DNA of 15,952 bases from an uncultured Lachnospiraceae bacterium (GTDB taxonomy: Bacteria; Bacillota; Clostridia; Lachnospirales; Lachnospiraceae): assembly GCA_910586615.1 (NCBI GenBank), contig CAJUJP010000030.1, positions 1 through 15,952 of the forward strand. Direction: 5' to 3'. The stretch's first letter is position 1. Each line of letters starts with the position of its first letter. A program made the position numbers and the translations under genes. This document shows positions 5,840-12,364 of this stretch, piece after piece. A model generated the notes under the pieces. It had not been told where the DNA came from, did no database searches, and saw only the letters and a program-made list of their open reading frames with translations.

Positions 5840-6001
5840 GTGTTAAAAACTAAAGAACAAGAAATTAAGAGCATTGCGGAAAAAGCGGTACAGATGAAGC
5901 CACAGAGCATCCGTACACTGATATTCGCGGCGGACATTCTGCTGGCGCGTGACCAGATGGAGCAGAAAGAAGTTGAAACGGATGCCATGGCTGGAACATA
6001 A
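5840..6001 (+). CDS. Small helical hypothetical protein (53 aa), GTG start
   Basis: Starts at GTG: LKTKEQEIKSIAEKAVQMKP then QSIRTLIFAADILLARDQME and a tail ending MAGT. It is amphipathic and fully helical in character. AGAGGTG is 6 bases upstream; the nearby ATG at 5835 is out of frame and stops at once. The segment encoding LARDQMEQKEV is the 33-bp sequence repeated at 4993-5025. It resembles small early genes of clostridial phages, but no function is known to me. Confidence 0.7.
   Translation: MLKTKEQEIKSIAEKAVQMKPQSIRTLIFAADILLARDQMEQKEVETDAMAGT
5942..5974 (+). repeat. 33-bp direct repeat, copy 2
   Basis: Identical to 4993-5025; here inside the intact 53-aa gene. The two copies bracket about 920 bp that contains the tandem leader repeat, one small rightward gene and the leftward accessory gene. 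Confidence 0.85.
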
Positions 6002-6051
6002 GGCAAGTTGTACAACCAGTAGCACATAAAATTTAACGGAGGTGAACATAT

Positions 6052-6201
6052 ATGCAGGAAAAGCAATTTGATATGGAAGTCACTGACGAGAGAGCAGATT
6101 ACATGAAACGGCAGCTGCTCAGGCTGTACGCGGATCAGTTAGGGATGGACGTAGTGAGCGTGACCGTTACACCTAAGCCCAGAAAAGAGGGAACCGCGTG
6201 A
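6052..6201 (+). CDS. Small hypothetical protein (49 aa)
   Basis: Reads MQEKQFDMEVTDERADYMKR then QLLRLYADQLGMDVVSVTVT and ends EGTA. It has an N-terminal charged helix followed by a short beta-like segment. GGAGGTG precedes the ATG at optimal spacing. Its TGA overlaps the GTG start of the next gene (GTGA), so translation is probably coupled. It is a typical small phage early gene of unknown function. Confidence 0.75.
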   Translation: MQEKQFDMEVTDERADYMKRQLLRLYADQLGMDVVSVTVTPKPRKEGTA

Positions 6202-6734
6202 GCGGTCCCATGGAGGACAAGCCTATGGCATACATAGCATTTATAGCGATCCTGTTCGGGGCGGCCGGGATCGCCGGAGGGATCGAGGCAGAGAACACGG
6301 CCGGGACCATAGCCGCGGCGGCGATCCATGTCGGCGGGATCATTGCAATGTATGCGGCGGCTCGGAAGGAACAGAAGGAAGGAGGTGCAGATATGCAGGA
6401 AGAATACGGACTGCAGGTCATAGCAGAGGGCAGTTTTACGGATGAGGGCTATAGCATCAGGACAGTCACGATCCGTTTAAACGGTGCCGCAATGGATGGC
6501 TACATCATGTCTGGCAAGTGGAATATCGGAGATGTATATGAGACAAGCGCGGAGTATAAAGAGTACATCCGTAAAAAGGAATTAGCCCGTAAAGAGTGGG
6601 AAAAGAAAATACTCGGTATGCTCGGCATTGAGGAGGAGGCAGGATGTTCAATCACGAGGGCATTAAGCGAGATATTCACGGTGGTGCAGGTCCGGCAGGA
6701 CAAGCCTGATGCACAGGGGGATGAGCCATGCTGA
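6198..6734 (+). CDS. Membrane protein with soluble C-terminal domain (possible two-gene fusion)
   Basis: 178 residues. The first part (about 10-58) holds two hydrophobic Ala/Gly/Ile-rich segments, AYIAFIAILFGAAGIAGG and TIAAAAIHVGGIIAMYAAA, likely two membrane helices. From Met66 the sequence is soluble: YGLQVIAEGSFTDEGYSIRT onward, then a charged helix KKELARKEWEKKILGMLG. A strong ribosome binding site stands just before Met66, so the soluble domain may also be made alone. The GTG at 6198 is chosen because it overlaps the preceding stop and follows GAGGGA. ATGs at 6210 and 6225 are alternatives. The 3' end overlaps the next ATG by 7 bp. Function unknown. Confidence 0.75.
   Translation: MSGPMEDKPMAYIAFIAILFGAAGIAGGIEAENTAGTIAAAAIHVGGIIAMYAAARKEQKEGGADMQEEYGLQVIAEGSFTDEGYSIRTVTIRLNGAAMDGYIMSGKWNIGDVYETSAEYKEYIRKKELARKEWEKKILGMLGIEEEAGCSITRALSEIFTVVQVRQDKPDAQGDEPC
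6379..6395 (+). promoter_or_regulatory. Internal ribosome binding site and in-frame start
   Basis: AAGGAGGTG (6379-6387) lies 5 bases before an in-frame ATG (6393-6395, Met66 of the 178-residue frame). This is the strongest ribosome binding site of the local cluster. It predicts a separate 113-residue product from the same frame. Confidence 0.6.
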
Positions 6735-7114
6735 CAGCGGAGCAGATCAGGGAGAAGATATTCCGCAGTGCGGAGGAGTTTAACCGGTACTACTGGCAGA
6801 AACAGTGGAGCCGGGCAAAACATGCATATGACAGAGCAAGCATGATGGCGGTATTCATGGAACTGCCAGAGACAGACATGGCCGCCCTTTTCGGAAACCG
6901 TGCCTACAGGGATGATGACAGCGGGCCGGCAGAGAAGGGGCTGTTTGACGAAGAGCTTGTAATCCGTGCCTACGATGAATGCATCAGGAATAACCAGACA
7001 TATGAAGTAAAGCCTTATCCGGGGAATCCTGCCACAACGCAGGATTACTGTTCCGATGTCTGGACAAGGAAGGGCGCGGCACACTCGCCCTATGAGGTAT
7101 ACAGGAGAGCATGA
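6728..7114 (+). CDS. Hypothetical phage-type protein (128 aa)
   Basis: Starts MLTAEQIREKIFRSAEEFNR then YYWQKQWSRAKHAYDRASMM. The central part has FGNRAYRDDD and the C-terminus is YSSDVWTRK-like (YCSDVWTRKGAAHSPYEVYR). It is rich in Tyr, Arg and Asp, with a long N-terminal amphipathic helix and no signal or membrane segment. The ATG overlaps the end of the preceding gene, with GGGGGA close upstream. A 16-bp perfect palindrome begins at the last base but none of its stop codon region, directly after the gene. I recognise it only as a kind of gene common in Lachnospiraceae mobile elements; function unknown. Confidence 0.8.
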   Translation: MLTAEQIREKIFRSAEEFNRYYWQKQWSRAKHAYDRASMMAVFMELPETDMAALFGNRAYRDDDSGPAEKGLFDEELVIRAYDECIRNNQTYEVKPYPGNPATTQDYCSDVWTRKGAAHSPYEVYRRA

Positions 7115-7130
7115 GTTGCACCGGTGCAAC
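7115..7130. repeat. 16-bp perfect palindrome, copy 1
   Basis: GTTGCACCGGTGCAAC is identical to its own reverse complement. It lies in the 32-bp gap between two genes, just before the ribosome binding site at about 7132-7138. The same 16 bp recur exactly at 13409-13424. Confidence 0.85.
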
Positions 7131-7146
7131 AGGAAGGAGGAACTGT

Positions 7147-7395
7147 ATGAAGTTATATGAACTACTGAAGATGGTACAGGGGGATGTCAGGATATATGAG
7201 TGGATACCGGGGGCGGATATCCTGAGATTGTCAGAGCCTTGTATCAGGGATTTATATGCAGGGAGCGTGGATACAGTGCCGGAAAAGCTCCTGCAGCGGG
7301 AACTCCGTTTTATACATGGAGCGCTGGTGGATAGTGAAATGGGGATGGTAAATATCTTGCTGAAGGAAGAACAGCAGGAAGGAGGCACCGCATGA
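7147..7395 (+). CDS. Small hypothetical protein (82 aa), first of a tandem paralogue pair
   Basis: Reads MKLYELLKMVQGDVRIYEWI, then RLSEPCIRDLYAGSVDTVPE and LLQRELRFIHGAL. The start is chosen at the ATG with AAGGAGGAA 5-7 bases upstream. An in-frame ATG at 7111 would overlap the previous stop but would translate the palindrome as an odd N-terminus. The pattern L-LL---V-G-V-IYE----...DLY-G----P---L-RE is shared with the next gene, indicating a duplication. The TGA overlaps the next ATG (ATGA). Function unknown. Confidence 0.78.
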   Translation: MKLYELLKMVQGDVRIYEWIPGADILRLSEPCIRDLYAGSVDTVPEKLLQRELRFIHGALVDSEMGMVNILLKEEQQEGGTA

Positions 7396-7631
7396 CATTA
7401 AAAGACCTGCAGGACGTGCTGTGCGGGAGGGTGATGCTGTACGAAGATACACCGGAACTGGGATTTTTAAATCAGGACCTGTACTGCGGAATGAGCCAGG
7501 AAATGCCGGACGGGATGCTGGACAGGGAAGTCCTTCTCGTGTCACCGGCTGCCAGGTGCGGGACGGGTGCGGCGATCGACATACAGCTTAAACCGGAGCG
7601 TAAAAAAGTGCATAGAAAAAGCCCCGCATAG
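7392..7631 (+). CDS. Small hypothetical protein (79 aa), second of the tandem pair
   Basis: Reads MTLKDLQDVLCGRVMLYEDT, then LNQDLYCGMSQEMPDGMLDR and EVLLVSP, with a basic tail ERKKVHRKSPA. It aligns with the preceding protein over about 55 residues (G-V--YE, DLY-G, L-RE). AGGAGGCACCGC precedes the overlapping ATG. It is the last gene before a 160-bp non-coding interval, and its stop lies at the foot of a short GC-rich hairpin (GCCCCGC / GCGGAGC). Function unknown. Confidence 0.75.
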   Translation: MTLKDLQDVLCGRVMLYEDTPELGFLNQDLYCGMSQEMPDGMLDREVLLVSPAARCGTGAAIDIQLKPERKKVHRKSPA

Positions 7632-7644
7632 CGGAGCAGTTTCC

Positions 7645-7726
7645 GGTCCCTGGTGGAACCATCAGCCTATAAACAGGATACCACCAGGGGCCGCAGAAGT
7701 CAAGAAAAACCGTGATTTTCTGCGGC
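7645..7726 (+). other. Two overlapping hairpins upstream of rep (candidate origin or regulator)
   Basis: Hairpin A pairs GGTCCCTGGTGG (7645-7656) with CCACCAGGGGCC (7681-7692), 12 bp with one wobble. Hairpin B pairs GCCGCAGAA (7690-7698) with TTCTGCGGC (7718-7726) and is followed by TTT. They share 7690-7692 and so compete in RNA. This is the only sizeable gap in the early cluster and lies about 65 bp before the HUH Rep gene, a usual place for a rolling-circle double-strand origin. A transcription attenuator is the main alternative. Confidence 0.5.
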
Positions 7727-7791
7727 TTTCACAAACAATTAAGGTATTAAAGTTAGCGATAACGTGGAAGTAATATTACAAGAGTAAGAAG

Positions 7792-8556
7792 GTGGTATCA
7801 ATTTACAGGAAAAAGACATATGACACAGGTGTCATACGGATCATAGAAAAATGCTATCCGGGGAACTATGGAGCGCCGGGGCAGAAGAGGGAGACGAAAA
7901 AGAAGAAGACGCCGGAGGACATGGCGAAACAGAATTACAGGAACCGGTGCCGGAAAGTGCAGATCCTGATCCTTTTCAACTTCCGCCCCGGGGACTGGCA
8001 CCTGGTCCTGAAGTATGCAAAGGACAAGAGGCCGGGGAGCTATGAGGAGGCCGTGAAGCAGAGACAGGATTTTATAGGGAAAGTCAGAAAGGCATATAAA
8101 AAGGGCGGGATTTCTTTTAAGTGGATCGCCGTCACGGAGCGGGGAAAGCAAAGACAGGTGCTCCACCACCACCTGATCATAGAGGACATTGACGTCGGCG
8201 GGATCAGGACCGCGAAGCTGGTGAAAGAGCTATGGAGATACGGCGGGCATTTCTTTTCATCGCTGTATGAGGACGGGGAGTATGAAGACCTGGCGGAATA
8301 TATCGTCAAGGCGGAGACAAAAGAGGAGTGCGGCTGGTGCACATATTCCAGGAGCCGGGGAAACCTGGTGATGCCGGAGCCGAAGGTGGAGACCATATAT
8401 CACCGGCGATGGCGTAATCCGCCCGTGGCGCCAAAGGGCTGGTACGTGGTGGAGGATTCAGTCTGGAACGGCAAAAACCCTGTGACAGGCTGTCCGGTGC
8501 AGCACTACACCCTGAAAAAACTGGTACCGACCGGGAAAGGGGATGACAGCGGATGA
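7792..8556 (+). CDS. HUH-type replication initiation protein (Rep, ORF2/G2P-like)
   Basis: 254 residues. The N-terminus (VSIYRKKTY to PGNYGAPGQKR, then a Lys-rich run and TPEDMAKQN) and NFRPGDWHLVLKYAKDKRPG (about 63-82) match motif I of Rep proteins of the ORF2/G2P class. Motif II is LHHHLII with the metal-binding HUH at His125-His127. WRYGGHFF follows at about 148-155. Motif III is EYIVK with the probable nucleophile Tyr170 and Lys173. Such enzymes nick one strand at an origin and stay covalently attached to the 5' end. The start is taken as GTG 7792; the Shine-Dalgarno is weak (AAGAG) and the true start could differ by a few codons. Hairpins just upstream may be its target. It overlaps the next ATG by 4 bp. 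The role (replication versus transfer or priming) is inferred. Confidence 0.82.
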   Translation: MVSIYRKKTYDTGVIRIIEKCYPGNYGAPGQKRETKKKKTPEDMAKQNYRNRCRKVQILILFNFRPGDWHLVLKYAKDKRPGSYEEAVKQRQDFIGKVRKAYKKGGISFKWIAVTERGKQRQVLHHHLIIEDIDVGGIRTAKLVKELWRYGGHFFSSLYEDGEYEDLAEYIVKAETKEECGWCTYSRSRGNLVMPEPKVETIYHRRWRNPPVAPKGWYVVEDSVWNGKNPVTGCPVQHYTLKKLVPTGKGDDSG

Positions 8557-9065
8557 ACGTGAACATCTACATAGAGACATCATTCAAAGGCCCGGCGATA
8601 AAACGGGCAGTCGGCGCGTGGATCGTGGAGTACATAGGGCGGGACGGCACACCGAACACCAGGGGCGGCCTGATCTACACTGACCGGACCAGCGAAAATG
8701 ACCTGGCGCTGTGCCTCATAGAAAAGGCATTTTCGATCCTGACAAAAACCTGCTGCGCCGTAGTATTTACTGAATGCGGGCACGTTTTGCGGACCATGCA
8801 GAACCACTGGCTTGCCCGGTGGCGGAAAAACGGCTGGATCAACGGCAAAGGGAAGCTGATCCGCAATGCCGGGGCATGGAACCGCTGCGCGGACCTGTTT
8901 GACCACCATATGACCGAGTGGACAGACCAGTGGCATACATACAGGCAGGAGATGCAGCGCAGGATCAGGAAGGAACTGGACCTGGAACACGCATTTGAGT
9001 ATGAGGAGATCGTGGTGGAGGAGTGGAACACACCAAAAAGAAGGAAGGAGAGGGACTATGTTTGA
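8553..9065 (+). CDS. RNase H-like domain protein with Glu-for-Asp active-site changes
   Basis: 170 residues. The pattern NIYIETSFKG, AVGAWIVEYIG, TSENDLALCLIEKAF and AVVFTECGHVL, then WLARWRKNGWINGKGKLIRN, follows the RNase H fold in order, including the family's W--NGW---KGK----NA-W block (about 86-109). In canonical RNase H the acidic residues are Asp, Glu, Asp. Here they read Glu8, Glu48 and Glu74, so the two metal-binding Asp are replaced by Glu. This may reduce or alter catalysis. After about residue 125 comes a helical, highly charged tail. The ATG overlaps the end of rep (ATGA-type overlap), which suggests a linked role, perhaps removing RNA primers or sensing R-loops during replication. 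Fold assignment is confident; activity is not. Confidence 0.78.
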   Translation: MNVNIYIETSFKGPAIKRAVGAWIVEYIGRDGTPNTRGGLIYTDRTSENDLALCLIEKAFSILTKTCCAVVFTECGHVLRTMQNHWLARWRKNGWINGKGKLIRNAGAWNRCADLFDHHMTEWTDQWHTYRQEMQRRIRKELDLEHAFEYEEIVVEEWNTPKRRKERDYV

Positions 9066-9564
9066 AAAATTCGGGGAATTTGATTCCGCAGAGGAAATCA
9101 ACGCAAAAGCGGCCAAACTGCTGGCAGAGGGTGACATGGACGGGATCCGTGACCTTGCGGCCGAAAACGGGCTGATGCCGGAGGATGCAGAAGACTATAT
9201 GGGCGGGGCGTTCCCGCAGCTGGCGACGCCGGTCATGGCGGCAGAGGGGAAACTGATGGCGGAGGGGAAAGCACTGGACCTGGGAGGGATCCTTGAGACG
9301 TGGAGGATGCTCATACTGGAACTGTGTGCAGGCGACAGGCAGATGTGCACCGCAGTGCGTAAAAGAGGTAAAAACCTGAAAGACTGCATCGCCATGCTTG
9401 TAAAGTTTTCTTTTGAGAACAAGGTGCGCGTGAGTGACGCCATTGTTGACGCAGTGGAGGTGTCCCGCAATGGAAAGACGGAACCCATGCGGAAACCGCT
9501 GTACCTGGGCGTGCCCAACAATGCGCAGGCAAAGCAGCTCATCCGGGATTACTACCTGAAGTAA
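9058..9564 (+). CDS. Conserved element protein, possibly PcfK-like
   Basis: 168 residues starting MFEKFGEFDSAEEINAKAAK, acidic and helical in the first half. A segment CTAVRKRGKNLKDCIAMLVK then FSFENKVRVSDAIVDAV (about 101-137) resembles the core of PcfK-type proteins. The C-terminus is PLYLGVPNNAQAKQLIRDYY. The ATG has AAGGAGAG 6-7 bases upstream and overlaps the preceding gene by 8 bp. A longer in-frame version from 8995 would run through the previous gene and has no ribosome binding site. Location in a cluster with a PcfJ-like gene supports the PcfK suggestion, but the similarity is only by eye. Function of PcfK/PcfJ pairs is not established. Confidence 0.85.
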   Translation: MFEKFGEFDSAEEINAKAAKLLAEGDMDGIRDLAAENGLMPEDAEDYMGGAFPQLATPVMAAEGKLMAEGKALDLGGILETWRMLILELCAGDRQMCTAVRKRGKNLKDCIAMLVKFSFENKVRVSDAIVDAVEVSRNGKTEPMRKPLYLGVPNNAQAKQLIRDYYLK

Positions 9565-9577
9565 GGAGGTGCAGGAC

Positions 9578-10147
9578 ATGCTGGCATACAAGGCATTTAA
9601 CAAAGACATGCAGGCAGTGCTTGGAAAAGGCGTTTTCCAGTTTGAACCGGGAAAAACATATACGGAGACAGGATGCCGGTGCGCCCGTAACGGCTTCCAC
9701 TGTGCAGAGGACCCCCTGGACACACTGTCATACTACACAGGCATGGACAGTAGGTTTTTTGTCGTGAAAGCGGGAGGCGACATCAACCAGGACGGCAGGG
9801 GGACGCGGATTGCCTGCACGGAACTGACCCTGGTAAAAGAACTTACCCGCGCCCAGCTGGCCGCCCACGGGTGCATGTACATGCAGAAGTACCCGGAGCG
9901 GAAGACAGAAAGCAGCCATATCTGCCGGGAGACGGGGCAGTGCCGGCGGAAAGATGATTTTGTCATCGTCCGGGGGAAGTCGCCGCAGGCAGCAGGCGTA
10001 CAGGGCGCATGGCTGTTCCTGGTAAAGGAAAAAAGAGGATCCGCCAGCATAGACGGGATCTGGACGGTATACATCGACGGGGAAGAATGCCGGCCGGACA
10101 CGTGGTATGGGATCCGGGGAGGGAAGATATGCATAAAAACGAATTAA
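9578..10147 (+). CDS. DUF7666-like protein
   Basis: 189 residues. The N-terminal half MLAYKAFNKDMQ, FQFEPGKTYTETGCRCARNG then FHCAEDPLDTLSYY matches the phage/element family I know as DUF7666 (YK-F-----C-GFQFEVGKTY then GFH-CE-PLD---YY). The middle RFFVVKAGGDINQDGRGTRI followed by ELTLVKELT is also in pattern. The C-terminal quarter (AWLFLVKEKR to YGIRGGKIC) is less conserved. Ten cysteines could suggest metal binding. AAGGAGGTG lies 7-9 bases upstream of the ATG; a GTG at 9569 overlaps that site and is rejected as a start. The function of the family is unknown. It is embedded between the PcfK-like and PcfJ-like genes and overlaps the latter by 19 bp. Confidence 0.8.
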   Translation: MLAYKAFNKDMQAVLGKGVFQFEPGKTYTETGCRCARNGFHCAEDPLDTLSYYTGMDSRFFVVKAGGDINQDGRGTRIACTELTLVKELTRAQLAAHGCMYMQKYPERKTESSHICRETGQCRRKDDFVIVRGKSPQAAGVQGAWLFLVKEKRGSASIDGIWTVYIDGEECRPDTWYGIRGGKICIKTN

Positions 10148-12333
10148 GGAATCTGAAGCGGATCAACGCCACGCCCAAGATGTGCAGGATGGCAGAGAAC
10201 AACCATAAGGAAATGACGTACCGGCGTAAATGGAGCCCGAATGACAAAAAAGTATTCCAGACGGAGTATGACCTGATGCTGCGCTGCCAGACAAGGGGAA
10301 GCCTGCTGATGGTAAGTGTCTTCCTGCCGGAAGAAATAGAGAGGGGAAGCATCCAGCCGGTATATGAGGTTTACTGTAACCCTGAGGGGAATGAATACAT
10401 CACAAGGATCCTTAGGGAAGGGAAGGAAACGGGATGGTCCGGGGCGATGTTTGAAAACCTGCCCCATGTTGAGGAACGGATGAGAAAAACATTCCCGCTG
10501 GAAGGTGCGGATGGCAGGATCTGGCAGAACCAGGGCGGGCGGGACACAATACAGCAGTTCCTGGGGACAAAGGAAAAAGGCTTCCGGGGGCTGTCCGAAT
10601 GGCAGCGCAGGGCAAGGGATATAAAGACCGAAGAAAAGGAGCGTGCAGAACAGGCGCCATGGGATGCAGACATGGCGCTGGTGCCGGAGATGTTCCCGTC
10701 CTTTTATGCATGGATGCAGAAAGAAGCGGCGGGGCAGTATTTCATGTTTTACCATTATGACAAAAAAGGGACGGATGAGGGGTACTGTTCCCACTGCGGC
10801 AGGTTTGTGCCGGCCAGCGCCCCGCGCCATAACAAAAAGGGCATCTGCAGCCGCTGCGGAGTAAATGTCACGTTTAAGGCGGCGGGGAAGATAAAGTCGC
10901 TGAGAACGGAACCTTACAAAGGGAAGGCAGTGCAGAGGATCCGCGGCGGGATTGTCATCAGGACTTTCATACAGTGGCAGAAGTACTGGCTGTGTGATTA
11001 CAGACACCCGAAAGTCTGGACGGATGAGACTGCAAGGACTCTGATCATGGATGACGGCAGCGTCCGCAGGTACGTATACGGAATGTATAAGAATAAACGC
11101 GGCAGGTTTGTGCCGGACAAGGATATGTATTTATTCAGATATACAAGCTATTATGATGCACTTATGGAAAAGATGTACAGGAAAAACTTCCCGGCCCTCA
11201 AAAAGACAGCGTTAAAAAACAGCACGGCAGACCTGTGGGATGATATGCCTGCATCAGTGGAAGCATACCTGGTCATGGAAAAGAAGTACCCGGTAATTGA
11301 GAAGCTTGTGCGGATCGGAATGTTCCGGCTTGCAAGGGAACTGATGGAAAACAGCGGCGCCATGGATGCTTTAAAAAACAAGGAGACGGAGCTTTCAAAG
11401 ATCCTGCGGATCGACAAGGCAAGGTTCAGGCGGCTGCGGGCGGCAGACGGCGGCAGGCGGCATCTGGAATGGTACCAGTACGAAAAGCTGAATGACACCA
11501 TATGGCCGGATGATGTGATAGGGGACATGGCGGAGAACGGCCTCAGCCCGGCGTCATTCAGGTTCCTGCCGGATTCCGTCCTGGCAGGCACAAGCCCGGT
11601 GAAGATGAGGAACTACCTTAAAAAACAGTCCGCCATGGCAGGCTCCTGCATGAAGAATATGCAAAGCACATGGGCAGACTATATCAACATGGCACAAAGG
11701 GCAAAGATGGATACCGGGAATGAGCAGGTCTGGAAGCCAAAGGACCTGAAGTATGCACATGACGCGCTGGTGATGTTCCTGCAGATGGGGGACGCGGAAA
11801 AAGAAGCCCTGAAGCTGGAAAAGAGATGGAAGAAAGTTAACGGAAAGCTGCCGAAGCTGCAGAAATATGAATATGAGGACGAAAATTTTTCGATCCTTGC
11901 GCCCAAAAATATCCTTGACATCGTAAAAGAAGGACGGATCCTGCAGCACTGCGTGCACACATGCGATTTTTATTTTGACCGGATCGAGAAGGACGAATCC
12001 TACCTGTTCTTCCTGCGCCGGGCACAGCATCCGGATATGCCGTGGTATACGCTGGAAGTGGAGCCGAACGGGAACATCCGCCAGAAGCGGACTACCGGCG
12101 ACAACCAGAACAGCGACTTTGAGGAGGCGGTAAAGTTCCTGAAGAAGTGGCAGGAGGAATTTGTAAAGCGGATGACGGCGGAGGAAAAGAAACTCGGAAA
12201 GAAAGCAGACCAGGCGCGGATCGCGGAGTACGCAAAACTGCGCCAGGACGGAAACAGGGTATGGAAAGGGAAACTTGCCGGCAAGCTGCTGGCGGACGTG
12301 CTGGAAGCAGATTTCATGGCAGCAGGCATCTGA
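10129..12333 (+). CDS. PcfJ-like protein with zinc ribbon
   Basis: 734 residues, the largest protein here. It starts MHKNELRNLKRINATPKMCR, with GGGGAGGGAAG just upstream; the frame is open further upstream but that part overlaps the previous gene. A zinc ribbon CSHC then CSRC (Cys220/223/240/243) is followed by a beta-rich region (FKAAGKIKSL, RGGIVIRTFIQWQKYW). The middle is helical. The signature EGRILQHCVHTCDFYFDRIE then SYLFFLRR and PWYTLEVEPNGNIRQKRT (about 601-670) is diagnostic of the PcfJ family, named from conjugative plasmid pCF10. The biochemical role of PcfJ is unknown; the zinc ribbon and setting suggest nucleic-acid contact. The stop is followed by a KorB-like gene 31 bp on. Family call strong, function open. 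Confidence 0.9.
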   Translation: MHKNELRNLKRINATPKMCRMAENNHKEMTYRRKWSPNDKKVFQTEYDLMLRCQTRGSLLMVSVFLPEEIERGSIQPVYEVYCNPEGNEYITRILREGKETGWSGAMFENLPHVEERMRKTFPLEGADGRIWQNQGGRDTIQQFLGTKEKGFRGLSEWQRRARDIKTEEKERAEQAPWDADMALVPEMFPSFYAWMQKEAAGQYFMFYHYDKKGTDEGYCSHCGRFVPASAPRHNKKGICSRCGVNVTFKAAGKIKSLRTEPYKGKAVQRIRGGIVIRTFIQWQKYWLCDYRHPKVWTDETARTLIMDDGSVRRYVYGMYKNKRGRFVPDKDMYLFRYTSYYDALMEKMYRKNFPALKKTALKNSTADLWDDMPASVEAYLVMEKKYPVIEKLVRIGMFRLARELMENSGAMDALKNKETELSKILRIDKARFRRLRAADGGRRHLEWYQYEKLNDTIWPDDVIGDMAENGLSPASFRFLPDSVLAGTSPVKMRNYLKKQSAMAGSCMKNMQSTWADYINMAQRAKMDTGNEQVWKPKDLKYAHDALVMFLQMGDAEKEALKLEKRWKKVNGKLPKLQKYEYEDENFSILAPKNILDIVKEGRILQHCVHTCDFYFDRIEKDESYLFFLRRAQHPDMPWYTLEVEPNGNIRQKRTTGDNQNSDFEEAVKFLKKWQEEFVKRMTAEEKKLGKKADQARIAEYAKLRQDGNRVWKGKLAGKLLADVLEADFMAAGI

Positions 12334-12364
12334 CAGCCGGGAATACCGGCGGAAAGGGAAATAT

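Noticed and set aside
8995..9564. Longer start (ATG at 8995) for the PcfK-like gene
   Set aside because: It would run 60 bases through the end of the RNase H-like gene without a ribosome binding site. The ATG at 9058 has AAGGAGAG at good spacing.
8965..9723. Minus-strand open frame of 252 codons
   Set aside because: Antisense to three well-supported overlapping rightward genes. It is rich in Pro, His, Cys and Arg as expected from reversed GC-rich coding DNA, and has no initiation signal.
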